From positions 23,591-87,590 of the IMG/VR virus record IMGVR_UViG_3300032265_003779: 64,000 bases of DNA; one strand, written 5' to 3'. Below are positions 17,124 to 23,726 of the stretch, piece after piece. The DNA comes from a virus. Under the pieces are notes generated by a model that saw only the letters and a program-made list of their open reading frames with translations, did not search any database and was not told the DNA's origin. Position numbers and translations under genes: made by a program. Numbering within the stretch: position 1 is the stretch's first letter; every line of letters starts with the position of its first letter.

Positions 17124-17585
17124 TCATTCATCGAAAAAAGCTTTTACTATCGTTAATGCAGAAAATAAATTGTTTACTCTGTATCCGCACATAGCAAACA
17201 GCATGGAATGAGAATGAATATTACTGACATCATCCTCAATAATTAATACAATAGGAATATGTTTGTGGTATGCCCAAGCAATTTCAAACATACAACCAAT
17301 GCTGACTTTGGTTGCACCTAAAAGATTAACAACAATAATATCTGAATTCACCACATCAGAATGATCTCTGGTTAAGATTGCTGGTCCACCAGATAAAATT
17401 CCAAGCTTTTCATTTCCTGTTGCTGAAATATCTTTGCAATCTTTTAAATAATGTTTGCCTCGCATTGGTGATAAACATTTTATTTTGTCAGATTTAGTAA
17501 TTTCATTTTTAAACCACACTCTCCAATCGTTTGATTCATCATAAGAAAGAGAAGTTATTGGTCCAGCCAAGTAAACTTTATTCAT
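17124..17585 (-). CDS. Nucleoside 2-deoxyribosyltransferase-like protein
   Basis: 153 residues. Begins with VYLAGPITS, the nucleotide-binding start of the family, continues with DHSDVVNSDIIVVNLLG, and then SIGCMFEIAWAYHKHIPIV, in which the Glu of FEIAWAY is the expected catalytic nucleophile. Enzymes of this type swap or hydrolyse the base of deoxynucleosides; in phages they probably serve nucleotide salvage or base modification. It is translationally close to the secreted-protein gene (2-base gap). A second, different member of the superfamily is encoded in the same operon (18215). Confidence 0.85.
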   Translation of the reverse strand: MNKVYLAGPITSLSYDESNDWRVWFKNEITKSDKIKCLSPMRGKHYLKDCKDISATGNEKLGILSGGPAILTRDHSDVVNSDIIVVNLLGATKVSIGCMFEIAWAYHKHIPIVLIIEDDVSNIHSHSMLFAMCGYRVNNLFSALTIVKAFFDE

Positions 17586-17587
17586 AT

Positions 17588-17941
17588 TTAAAACCTTCCT
17601 TTACCGCCGGCAGGCATTGGTGCAAATCCTCGGAAAGACGGATCAAATGATACTTTTTTTGCAGAACGATTTACAGGCATTTTCTTTTCAATTCTTTCGA
17701 CCGCTTCTCGTAGCAGCTTAATTTCATTGGTTAAATTTTTAATTGCATCAATAGGTTCTCGCCTATTTTTTTCTATTACTGCTTGTTGTTTTCTAGCTCT
17801 TTCGGCTTCAGCTTCATACTTGCGAGTGTCTTGATCTTCGACGCTGCCGACCTCACTGTCCCACGGCGGCACTTCTAATGTATGTGCCACAGAAGACAGT
17901 AGAAACACAAACGCTAAAAATCCTATAAAAACTTTTTTCAT
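17588..17941 (-). CDS. Small exported protein with coiled coil
   Basis: 117 residues. A classical signal peptide (MKKVFIGFLAFVFLLSSVAH, cleavage probably near A-H-T) is followed by a charged helical region at about 40-90 (YEAEAERARKQQAVIEKNRR, NEIKLLREAVERIEKKM) and a Gly-rich end. Export to the periplasm is inferred. A spanin-like or envelope role is conceivable but unsupported. Ribosome site aagga is present. Confidence 0.65.
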   Translation of the reverse strand: MKKVFIGFLAFVFLLSSVAHTLEVPPWDSEVGSVEDQDTRKYEAEAERARKQQAVIEKNRREPIDAIKNLTNEIKLLREAVERIEKKMPVNRSAKKVSFDPSFRGFAPMPAGGKGRF

Positions 17942-17942
17942 T

Positions 17943-18218
17943 TTATTTGTCCTTCTTTTTTGCTTTGCGATCTTTTATAACATCTTTCAAAAAATCTCTA
18001 ATTGCACATTGGCGTTTAATATTAATTTCAACATCTTTAAGCCAATCTTTTATATTAGCATCTTCTCTTACGTAAATCTGCTCTGAGCCTTGCTCAACTA
18101 TGATTAAACCACCATCATCTTCATCATAAATACACGCTTTTAATTTAATTTTATCCTTTTTATCTGTGTATTCGTTGTATGGAAAATCACGAGGCTTTTT
18201 AATATTTTTAATATTCAT
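17943..18218 (-). CDS. Unknown small basic protein
   Basis: 91 residues from the ATG at 18218, which forms an ATGA overlap with the gene upstream; an in-frame start 24 bases further up is less likely. Sequence: MNIKNIKKPRDFPYNE, then a beta-type segment (ACIYDEDDGGLIIVEQGSEQ) and a Lys-rich tail. No family is recognised. Confidence 0.6.
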   Translation of the reverse strand: MNIKNIKKPRDFPYNEYTDKKDKIKLKACIYDEDDGGLIIVEQGSEQIYVREDANIKDWLKDVEINIKRQCAIRDFLKDVIKDRKAKKKDK

Positions 18219-18586
18219 TTGAACTCCGTATTTTCTGCCCATTGATATAGATCTTTTTTGTTGAAAAAGACTGGCTTGTTCAACTTTTTAAACTCTTCAA
18301 CTTCTCCATCTGCTCCTGAGCTATCGTATTGGGAGTAGTTTAGTTTTTCATTAACAACGCCCAATCTCAAACATGCATCATATCTGTTTAAAAGAGCCAA
18401 ATCATATGCTATCCAGTCTTTGTAAGGTCTTGGAAAAATTGTATGTTGAAAATGCGACCAAAGAGGAACTACGGGAATTACTATTTTCTCATCCATCAAT
18501 TCATCAAAAACCTTACATTGAAAGTGGACATTAACACTAACGTCACCTTTTGTATATGGAGAAGCAATATAAACTACTGGTTTCAT
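18215..18586 (-). CDS. DUF4406/deoxyribosyltransferase-superfamily protein
   Basis: 123 residues from the ATG at 18586 (a GTG 15 bases upstream is an alternative). Begins VVYIASPYTKGD, continues with LALLNRYDACLRLG and ends with SSGADGEVEEFKKLNKPVF, in which the Glu of GADGEVEEF sits where the superfamily nucleophile lies. Related proteins are nucleoside 2-deoxyribosyltransferases or nucleoside hydrolases. First gene of the minus-strand operon reaching down to 16613. Together with 17124 it suggests a two-enzyme step on deoxynucleosides. Confidence 0.75.
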   Translation of the reverse strand: MKPVVYIASPYTKGDVSVNVHFQCKVFDELMDEKIVIPVVPLWSHFQHTIFPRPYKDWIAYDLALLNRYDACLRLGVVNEKLNYSQYDSSGADGEVEEFKKLNKPVFFNKKDLYQWAENTEFK

Positions 18587-18695
18587 GCTATTATGATACA
18601 CAAATTCTACAGTATAATCAAGAGTTAAAAATAAAAAAATTTAATTTTTTTTATTATTAAAGTAATATATATGTTATAAAGAAGGAGACTTTCAT

Positions 18696-19013
18696 ATGGC
18701 AGACTACATTGTTAAATTAAATCCGGATGTTGTTAATATGGGCACTGAAGGAGGAATGGATAGCTCTTTAGTAGACGGCAAGTCTATTCAAAGAACACTT
18801 CATGGTTTAATGGTAGTAAATGGCGAAGATCGCAAAATGGTTGGAAAATTAGCAGACGGCGAATCATTTAATGATGTTGTAGAAAAAGAAGATCTTACAG
18901 ATATGGTTACGCCAACTCCTACACCTACACCAACAAAGACTCCTACACCTACACCAACAAAGACTCCTACACCTACACCAACAAAGACTCCTACACCTAC
19001 ACCAACAGCGTGA
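18696..19013 (+). CDS. Small protein with Pro-Thr-Lys repeat tail
   Basis: 105 residues. A 70-residue N-terminal domain (ADYIVKLNPDVVNMG, QRTLHGLMVVNGEDRKMVG) is followed by four TPTPTPTK units. The ribosome site (aaggag) is strong and a TATA-type box (aatatatatg, 18664-18673) lies upstream. The tail resembles those of the adhesin-like genes at 4074 and 26992, so a surface role is possible. The TGA overlaps a short 21-codon frame (TGATG at 19011-19015). Confidence 0.65.
   Translation: MADYIVKLNPDVVNMGTEGGMDSSLVDGKSIQRTLHGLMVVNGEDRKMVGKLADGESFNDVVEKEDLTDMVTPTPTPTPTKTPTPTPTKTPTPTPTKTPTPTPTA
18915..19010 (+). repeat. Four 24-bp tandem repeats encoding TPTPTPTK
   Basis: The unit actcctacacctacaccaacaaag occurs at 18915, 18939 and 18963, and once more at 18987 with the last codons changed to aca-gcg, just before the stop. 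The unit length differs from those of the other Pro-Thr tails. Confidence 0.95.
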
Positions 19014-19025
19014 TGAAGATTAGCT

Positions 19026-19268
19026 CTAACGGGGCGAAATTTCGTTACTTGTTCTGTGGATTGTTGGATAAGTGTTAGGCGGAATTTCGTCACAAACTAA
19101 AATTTCATCACCATTTTCAGATTTAGTTCCAAACATAAAAGAATCTTTACCTAAAACTCTAAACTCTACATTGTCTAGTTTCAGGATAACTTTGTCGGTA
19201 TCTTTGTCGGTAAAAACTATGCTATCCCTGTATGAATAAACTATCTGTGAAGATTTCTTAGGCGTCAA
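19026..19268 (-). CDS. Doubtful small protein with TTG start
   Basis: 80 codons with protein-like composition (DSIVFTDKDTDKVILKLDN, EFRVLGKDSFMFGTKSENGD), but the only start is TTG at 19268, without a ribosome site. Its last part contains two copies of a repeated 16-bp element. It may be a remnant of a gene rather than an active one. Confidence 0.3.
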   Translation of the reverse strand: MTPKKSSQIVYSYRDSIVFTDKDTDKVILKLDNVEFRVLGKDSFMFGTKSENGDEILVCDEIPPNTYPTIHRTSNEISPR

Positions 19269-19387
19269 AAAAAATGGTATAAACTAAAGGTCAACAAGGC
19301 GGTGATCACGCAGCATGTAAGTATCCAGGGTCTTTCTTTATCGCTGAATCTCGTAACTTCTGGTCTTTTGTCGCTGAATCTCGTAAC
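19033..19387 (+). repeat. Four copies of a 16-bp element, two inside a 26-bp direct repeat
   Basis: GGCGAAATTTCGTTAC (19033-19048), GGCGGAATTTCGTCAC (19078-19093) and CGCTGAATCTCGTAAC (19342-19357 and 19372-19387) share the pattern SGCKRAATYTCGTNAC. The last two lie in a perfect 26-base direct repeat with period 30 (19341-19366 and 19371-19396). Function unknown; a recombination scar or protein-binding site is possible. Confidence 0.6.
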
Positions 19388-19423
19388 TTCTGGTCTGTAG
19401 ATTTTATGGAAAAAATAAAATAG
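19283..19423 (+). pseudogene. Open frame without start codon (probable gene remnant)
   Basis: After a stop at 19280-19282 the frame reads 46 codons, TKGQQGGDHAACKYPGSFF, then the duplicated decapeptide AESRNFWSFV / AESRNFWSVD, and ends with TAG. No initiation codon fits, and no ribosome site is seen. It looks like the decayed end of a gene that underwent a 30-bp duplication. This 157-base stretch has no intact gene. Confidence 0.3.
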
Positions 19424-19425
19424 AT

Positions 19426-19752
19426 TCATACTGGCTCCACACAATTTCTGTCAATGCAAACAATATTTGGGGCATCAACGACTTGAAAAATTCCATCACT
19501 ATTTCTTTTAGCAAGTTTTTCTGACTGGAAAAAGAAATTGGCTAGTAGACCAGCCGTAAACACTTTTTCGTCCCAATCATCAAACTGAATTATCCCCTCG
19601 GGAATAATTTCTTCGACAATATCAGGGAGAACTTGAATTTGCATTTCATGAGGCATTTCGGTAAAACCACTACACTCCAGAACATTCGGCTTAGCATGAG
19701 GAACATACCAAACTAAGTCCTTGATACGATCTTTAAGCAGTTTAAATTTCAT
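19426..19752 (-). CDS. Unknown protein
   Basis: 108 residues (KFKLLKDRIKDLVWYVPHAK, DDWDEKVFTAGLLANFFFQS) with ribosome site agaaag. It lies 10 bases after the gene at 19763 and is probably co-transcribed with it. No family is recognised. Confidence 0.6.
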   Translation of the reverse strand: MKFKLLKDRIKDLVWYVPHAKPNVLECSGFTEMPHEMQIQVLPDIVEEIIPEGIIQFDDWDEKVFTAGLLANFFFQSEKLAKRNSDGIFQVVDAPNIVCIDRNCVEPV

Positions 19753-19762
19753 TTTCTACTTT

Positions 19763-20164
19763 CTAAAGTAGTGTAACATCTTTTGTAAATTTATTAAATT
19801 TTAAAGTAATTTTTCTTACAAGAGGTTTACTTTCATCATAATTAAACGAGCATTCATCTGCTATTACCTCTAATGTGGCAAAGTTAACCTCACGTAAAAC
19901 ATTACCAACTGCGTCGTAGGACTTAAATTTTAATAAGTCCATAGAATGATCCATAAAAATCCAATTCTCTAATTGTTTGTCTGTTAGTGTGTCTTTATGT
20001 TCATTAAAAATTTCATAAAAACCTATTATTATATTTTTTTTAATTAAATCAAATTTAAATTCACAAATTGTATTTTTAAAATTATTATATTTTGACAAAC
20101 TAGACTCTAAAGTGAATCTGTAGTTCATTGAAATAGTTGCTTGTTTTTCAGGTGTAGAATCCAT
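19763..20164 (-). CDS. Unknown protein, possible distant tail-tube-like fold
   Basis: 133 residues. The C-terminal half, FKSYDAVGNVLREVNFATLE and then FNYDESKPLVRKITLKFNKF, follows the order seen in the tube proteins at 49868 and 50548 (YDGVGN...W.L......Y..SDIV.I.L.LRY). The resemblance is weak and would need a profile comparison. Ribosome site aaagag is present. The upstream neighbour is the sedolisin gene. Confidence 0.5.
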   Translation of the reverse strand: MDSTPEKQATISMNYRFTLESSLSKYNNFKNTICEFKFDLIKKNIIIGFYEIFNEHKDTLTDKQLENWIFMDHSMDLLKFKSYDAVGNVLREVNFATLEVIADECSFNYDESKPLVRKITLKFNKFTKDVTLL

Positions 20165-20230
20165 ATTTTTATCTCTTTTTTAATAAGGTTTTTCCAAGTA
20201 TACAGAAATACTAGGAAAAGTCAACTGTTT

Positions 20231-21295
20231 TCACCTTATTAAATTGTTGAATAATATATTTTTTATTGTGCCAAGACCAGTGCAGGCGTCCCAACCGGAT
20301 TTTGCTGTGAATCCGCCATTATTACCAGAAACAATATCATTAAAATTAGACAAACTTAAAGAATAAAGCTTTGGATTAATGAATCCTAAACTTCTACGAG
20401 CAGCTTGATTGCATCTAGCTATATAAGCAGCCCAAATAGGAGATACAGCACTTGTTCCTCCAAAAATATATAATCCACCATCAACTATAACCTTGATTCC
20501 GGTAGCAGGATCAGCAACACCAGAAACGTCTGGAACGCCTCTTTTGTTTCCAGTTGGAATAGCTGAATTTTGCCATACAGGTTTTGAAAACAAAGCACTA
20601 TCTCCCCCACCAGTAGCTCCGTAGCCGTTATTCCAAACCGTTTCTGATAACCAAGTAGCTCCAGAAGAAGAAAGTGTAGTTCCTCCACAAGCTAAAACAT
20701 ATGGACTACTTGCTGGAAAATCTACATGATTACCAATTTCTCCATCGGTACTTCCAGAATCCCCAGATGCTACAGTCACTGTAATGTTTGCAGAAACAGC
20801 TCTTTGAAAAGCACTATTCATTCCTGATATTCCTGATAATGTCCATTGATCTTCTGGTGCTCCCCAAGATATACTAATTATATTAACTCTGTCTGTAACA
20901 GCTCTGTTAATAGCATTTATAAAACCCTGCTCGCTATTAGGAGCTATATAAACAATTGGTGTTATACCATTTGCCAAGCCTATTGTGGTGCACAAATCAA
21001 GCATTACCTCACCATCGTCTGAATAAGCATTGGTTGGGCGATTTCTTGCTCCATCCACGGAAACAAATTGAACAGTAGGAGATCTTAAACCCAATCTTGA
21101 AAAATAAAGATTTAAATCTGGTTGTTTGAAACCACCACCTAATTCTATAAAAGCAACTTTTTGCCCAGTGCCATTATAGGAAGTTGGAAATCCATAAATT
21201 GGAGCCAATTGATTTGGATAATACCATTGTGTAACAATGTTGCTGTTAGCTAATATGGAGCTATTTTCCAGGCGACGATAATAAGGTTTGAACAC
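20231..21295 (-). CDS. Sedolisin (peptidase family S53), kumamolisin-like, without propeptide
   Basis: 354 residues. All catalytic residues of family S53 are visible: E96 and D100 in DDGEVMLD, D179 in ASGDSGS (oxyanion), and S282 in FGGTSAVSP. The calcium site near the C-terminus is also present (FNDIVSGNNGGF and GWDACTGLG). The N-terminus (WYYPNQLAPIYGFP, GQKVAFIELGGG) aligns with the start of the mature enzyme of kumamolisins. The family's usual N-terminal prodomain and any signal peptide are missing. Start is GTG with a strong ribosome site (aaggagg) 5 bases away. S53 enzymes are endopeptidases usually active at acid pH. A virion-borne or lysis role is inferred. Confidence 0.9.
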   Translation of the reverse strand: MFKPYYRRLENSSILANSNIVTQWYYPNQLAPIYGFPTSYNGTGQKVAFIELGGGFKQPDLNLYFSRLGLRSPTVQFVSVDGARNRPTNAYSDDGEVMLDLCTTIGLANGITPIVYIAPNSEQGFINAINRAVTDRVNIISISWGAPEDQWTLSGISGMNSAFQRAVSANITVTVASGDSGSTDGEIGNHVDFPASSPYVLACGGTTLSSSGATWLSETVWNNGYGATGGGDSALFSKPVWQNSAIPTGNKRGVPDVSGVADPATGIKVIVDGGLYIFGGTSAVSPIWAAYIARCNQAARRSLGFINPKLYSLSLSNFNDIVSGNNGGFTAKSGWDACTGLGTIKNILFNNLIR

Positions 21296-21340
21296 CTTAA
21301 CCTCCTTGTTAAAGTTACTTCTCTATAGTATATATTATTC

Positions 21341-23311
21341 TTAATAATTAATTCTTAAGCTCGACCTGTGATATTTGCTTAGCAAAGCAAGTTTTCTTTT
21401 GCCAAGAATCTTAGTTATTTTTTCCTCAGCCTTATGAATATTTAATTGTTTATATTTTCTAATAAGATTATAAACATCATCTCCATCCATATTTTCATGC
21501 TTGGCTGCAACTCCTTCTAAAAATCCTTTGATTTGTTCTGTGGTAAGATCTACTCCTTGCCATCTTATAAAATTTCCTGTCTGCTCTGATTCCATCTTGC
21601 TGTATAAAAATCCTTGTTTTAAATTAAGTTGGCTTACTATTTCTGATCCTAGCATAGACGCCATCTCTTTCCCAGGAGTGTATGGAACTTTAACAGGCTT
21701 AGACTCAGGCTTCTGGAAATCCCATACCGTCCTGTCCCAGATAGTTGAAGTTGACTTTTGATTGAGTTGGCACATTAGCAAGTCTGTTATATCTGAATTT
21801 CTTAATTTATTTTCAAGAATACCGGATGTTCTAAAGGTGTTGATAGTTTTTTGTTTATCTTTACTTAGCAATAATACTTTAACAAAGTAGTCTGAGGGCA
21901 AATTAATCTCGGATCCTGCTTTTGCTAATATTTTAAGTATATCAAAACTATAGTCAAATTTTTCAATAATCTTTATTAGCTCTTGTGGCGATAGTATTTT
22001 GGCTACCTTTGATGACGATTTGCTATAGATAGTATCTAAATTTTCAAGGTTAGCCGCTTTAATTATATTTGACCATGTATTGCTGTCAAGCATGTGTTGA
22101 TCGTAACTTCCTTTGTAGACTACATCAAGAATCTTTTTAATTACTTTTTGAACAAAGCTTTCTTCGTTCTTTTCAATTATTTCTTCTATAATCGAAGATA
22201 GCCTAAGGCGTCCTGCACCCATGTCCCAAATCTTTACCGCAGCGTTTAAAAACAATTCAATATTATCTATACTTTTTTCATCTGCTGCTCGCATTAAACT
22301 CTTTTCAATAGTTGATAGAGTTACTCTTTTAAGATTTCCAGACTTTATTTTTTCTATAAGATCTTCATAGCTAGAGACAGATACTACCGGAAGGTTATAG
22401 CAGCTTATTGGAGAATTGTGAGCCATTAAGAAGTCATACTCATCACCCAATACTTCTTCTGGTGGCAAGTTTCTTACGTCATGAAATTGATGGTTTAATG
22501 CATCATCACAGCTTACAAATTGATATTTAACTTTATCTTTTACGTGAAAAATATATATGTCGTTTTTGGCGTAATTTCTGTGATATGTTCCTGTAGGGTC
22601 TGCTGTGCAGAAGTTTCCACCTTTGCCATACTTACAGAGAACCATATGTCTTTCACCAATTAATTTTTCTTTTTGTTTTTCATCCTCTTTATAGAAAGAA
22701 AGCTTAGGACACCGGTATAAAGTATAATCGCCTTCTTTTGCTACCGTTTGAATTAATCTTGAATCTTCACTTAATGTTTGACCAGACTTTTTAAGGCGTT
22801 CTTGTTCACGTTTGCTAATTTCCTGACTTCTTTCGATAGCAGCGTCTGTGTAAAATTTAGATTCACTGCCTATGACCAGCCAGCCTTTAGCTCCAATTTC
22901 AGATTTAGGCAACTCTCCGCTACTTATTCTTCTTTTGGTTTCATCTATAGCAGCTCTTAAATCTTCGTCGTGCCAAGCATCATTATAAGAAACAATAAAA
23001 CCCATACTAAAAGCAAACCAATTATAGTTTTCAACATTTTTTTCTTTTAAAACATTTATTATTGATCTCGCCTTGGCTATTCCAGCGAGTCTTTCAAGCC
23101 TGGGTCCTTCGTCAGAACGCAGGTGAGGTATTCCTATAAGGAATTTTAAATCAATATTGCTATAAACACCCCCTAAAAAATCTTTTAATGAGTTTAACAC
23201 TCCATTTTCTCTTGGGTTGTTTTTTGCGTATTTCTCTAGATTATCACACCAAAGACCCCAATTTTGTTCTGCGTTTTCGTTTAATATTAATAACCAATGC
23301 TTAAAATTCAT
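21341..23311 (-). CDS. Large tagged protein, paralogue of 23723-25654
   Basis: 656 residues beginning MNFKHWLLILNENAEQNWG: the capsid-targeting-like tag with an L-N-E/N site. Residues about 100-180 (NVENYNWFAFSMGF, ELPKSEIGAKGWLVIGSESK) and 220-290 (LCKYGKGGNFCTADPTGTYH, YQFVSCDDALNHQF) are closely shared with the neighbour at 23723. The KYGKGxxxCTAxPxGTYH...YQF...NHQF block recurs in phage proteins of unknown function (my recollection, not checked). The C-terminal half is helical and repeat-like. No ribosome site; a TATA-type box (tatataaa on the minus strand) ends 5 bases before the ATG. Function unknown; packaging in the head is inferred from the tag. Confidence 0.75.
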   Translation of the reverse strand: MNFKHWLLILNENAEQNWGLWCDNLEKYAKNNPRENGVLNSLKDFLGGVYSNIDLKFLIGIPHLRSDEGPRLERLAGIAKARSIINVLKEKNVENYNWFAFSMGFIVSYNDAWHDEDLRAAIDETKRRISSGELPKSEIGAKGWLVIGSESKFYTDAAIERSQEISKREQERLKKSGQTLSEDSRLIQTVAKEGDYTLYRCPKLSFYKEDEKQKEKLIGERHMVLCKYGKGGNFCTADPTGTYHRNYAKNDIYIFHVKDKVKYQFVSCDDALNHQFHDVRNLPPEEVLGDEYDFLMAHNSPISCYNLPVVSVSSYEDLIEKIKSGNLKRVTLSTIEKSLMRAADEKSIDNIELFLNAAVKIWDMGAGRLRLSSIIEEIIEKNEESFVQKVIKKILDVVYKGSYDQHMLDSNTWSNIIKAANLENLDTIYSKSSSKVAKILSPQELIKIIEKFDYSFDILKILAKAGSEINLPSDYFVKVLLLSKDKQKTINTFRTSGILENKLRNSDITDLLMCQLNQKSTSTIWDRTVWDFQKPESKPVKVPYTPGKEMASMLGSEIVSQLNLKQGFLYSKMESEQTGNFIRWQGVDLTTEQIKGFLEGVAAKHENMDGDDVYNLIRKYKQLNIHKAEEKITKILGKRKLALLSKYHRSSLRINY

Positions 23312-23378
23312 TATAATTTATATATAACTTTAATATATAAATTATAATGGTGGCGGGGACTTGTTTTAAAGGAAAATT
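23312..23378. promoter_or_regulatory. Divergent promoter region with two TATA-type boxes
   Basis: Two near-mirror boxes occur in 25 bases: ttatatataac (minus-strand TATATAAA, 5 bases from the ATG of the 656-residue gene) and ttaatatataaatt (plus strand). The minus gene lacks a ribosome site, while the plus gene has aaagga 5-6 bases before its ATG. Confidence 0.5.
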
Positions 23379-23585
23379 ATGAAGAGTTTCAATCAATGGT
23401 TAGAATCTAAACTTCCAGAAATTAATTGTGAATGTGATTGCAAACCTTGTAGAGAAAGTGATTGCAAAAATTGCAATTGCAAAAATTGTAAGTGCAAAGG
23501 ATGCAAATGCAAAGAAACAGATGAAGACAAAGAAGGAATGTTTAGAAGAGTGAAAACAGTACCTTTAAAATCAACAGAAAAATGA
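23379..23585 (+). CDS. Metallothionein-like Cys-rich protein with capsid-targeting-like tag
   Basis: 68 residues. The tag MKSFNQWLESKLPE is followed by a segment at about 18-46 with 11 Cys in C-x-C and C-x-x-C spacing (CECDCKPCRESDC, CNCKNCKCKGCKC), then a polar tail. The Cys pattern resembles metallothioneins, which bind Zn, Cu or Cd through thiolates; binding here is inferred. There is no His and almost no hydrophobic residue in the Cys block. It lies alone between the two minus-strand paralogues. Packaging of a metal-binding peptide into a phage head would be unusual. Confidence 0.7.
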   Translation: MKSFNQWLESKLPEINCECDCKPCRESDCKNCNCKNCKCKGCKCKETDEDKEGMFRRVKTVPLKSTEK

Positions 23586-23726
23586 TTATTTGATTTCAAT
23601 AACTATTTTGTTTTTATCTTTGGTTACTTTAAAACCTTTTGGTGTTAAGTTTTTGTAATAATCTAAATACATTTCTATTTTAGACTTTTTACCTTCTTTT
23701 TCTTCTACATATTTTTTAAATTTCAT
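23586..23726 (-). CDS. 46-residue basic protein coupled to the 643-residue gene
   Basis: Starts at 23726 with ATGA overlap on the stop of the upstream gene and ends one base from the end of the converging Cys-rich gene. The sequence starts with MKFKKYVEEKEGKKSKIEM and has a central YLDYYKNLTPKGFKV, ending in beta-type KIVIEIK. The start MKFKKYVEE is a weak match to the internal-protein tag. No family is recognised. Overlap and tight packing support it as a gene. Confidence 0.55.
   Translation of the reverse strand: MKFKKYVEEKEGKKSKIEMYLDYYKNLTPKGFKVTKDKNKIVIEIK

Noticed and set aside
19013-19078. 21-codon frame overlapping the stop of the Pro-Thr-Lys protein
   Set aside because: TGATG overlap is suggestive, but the frame is very short, contains one of the 16-bp elements and has no support beyond the overlap.
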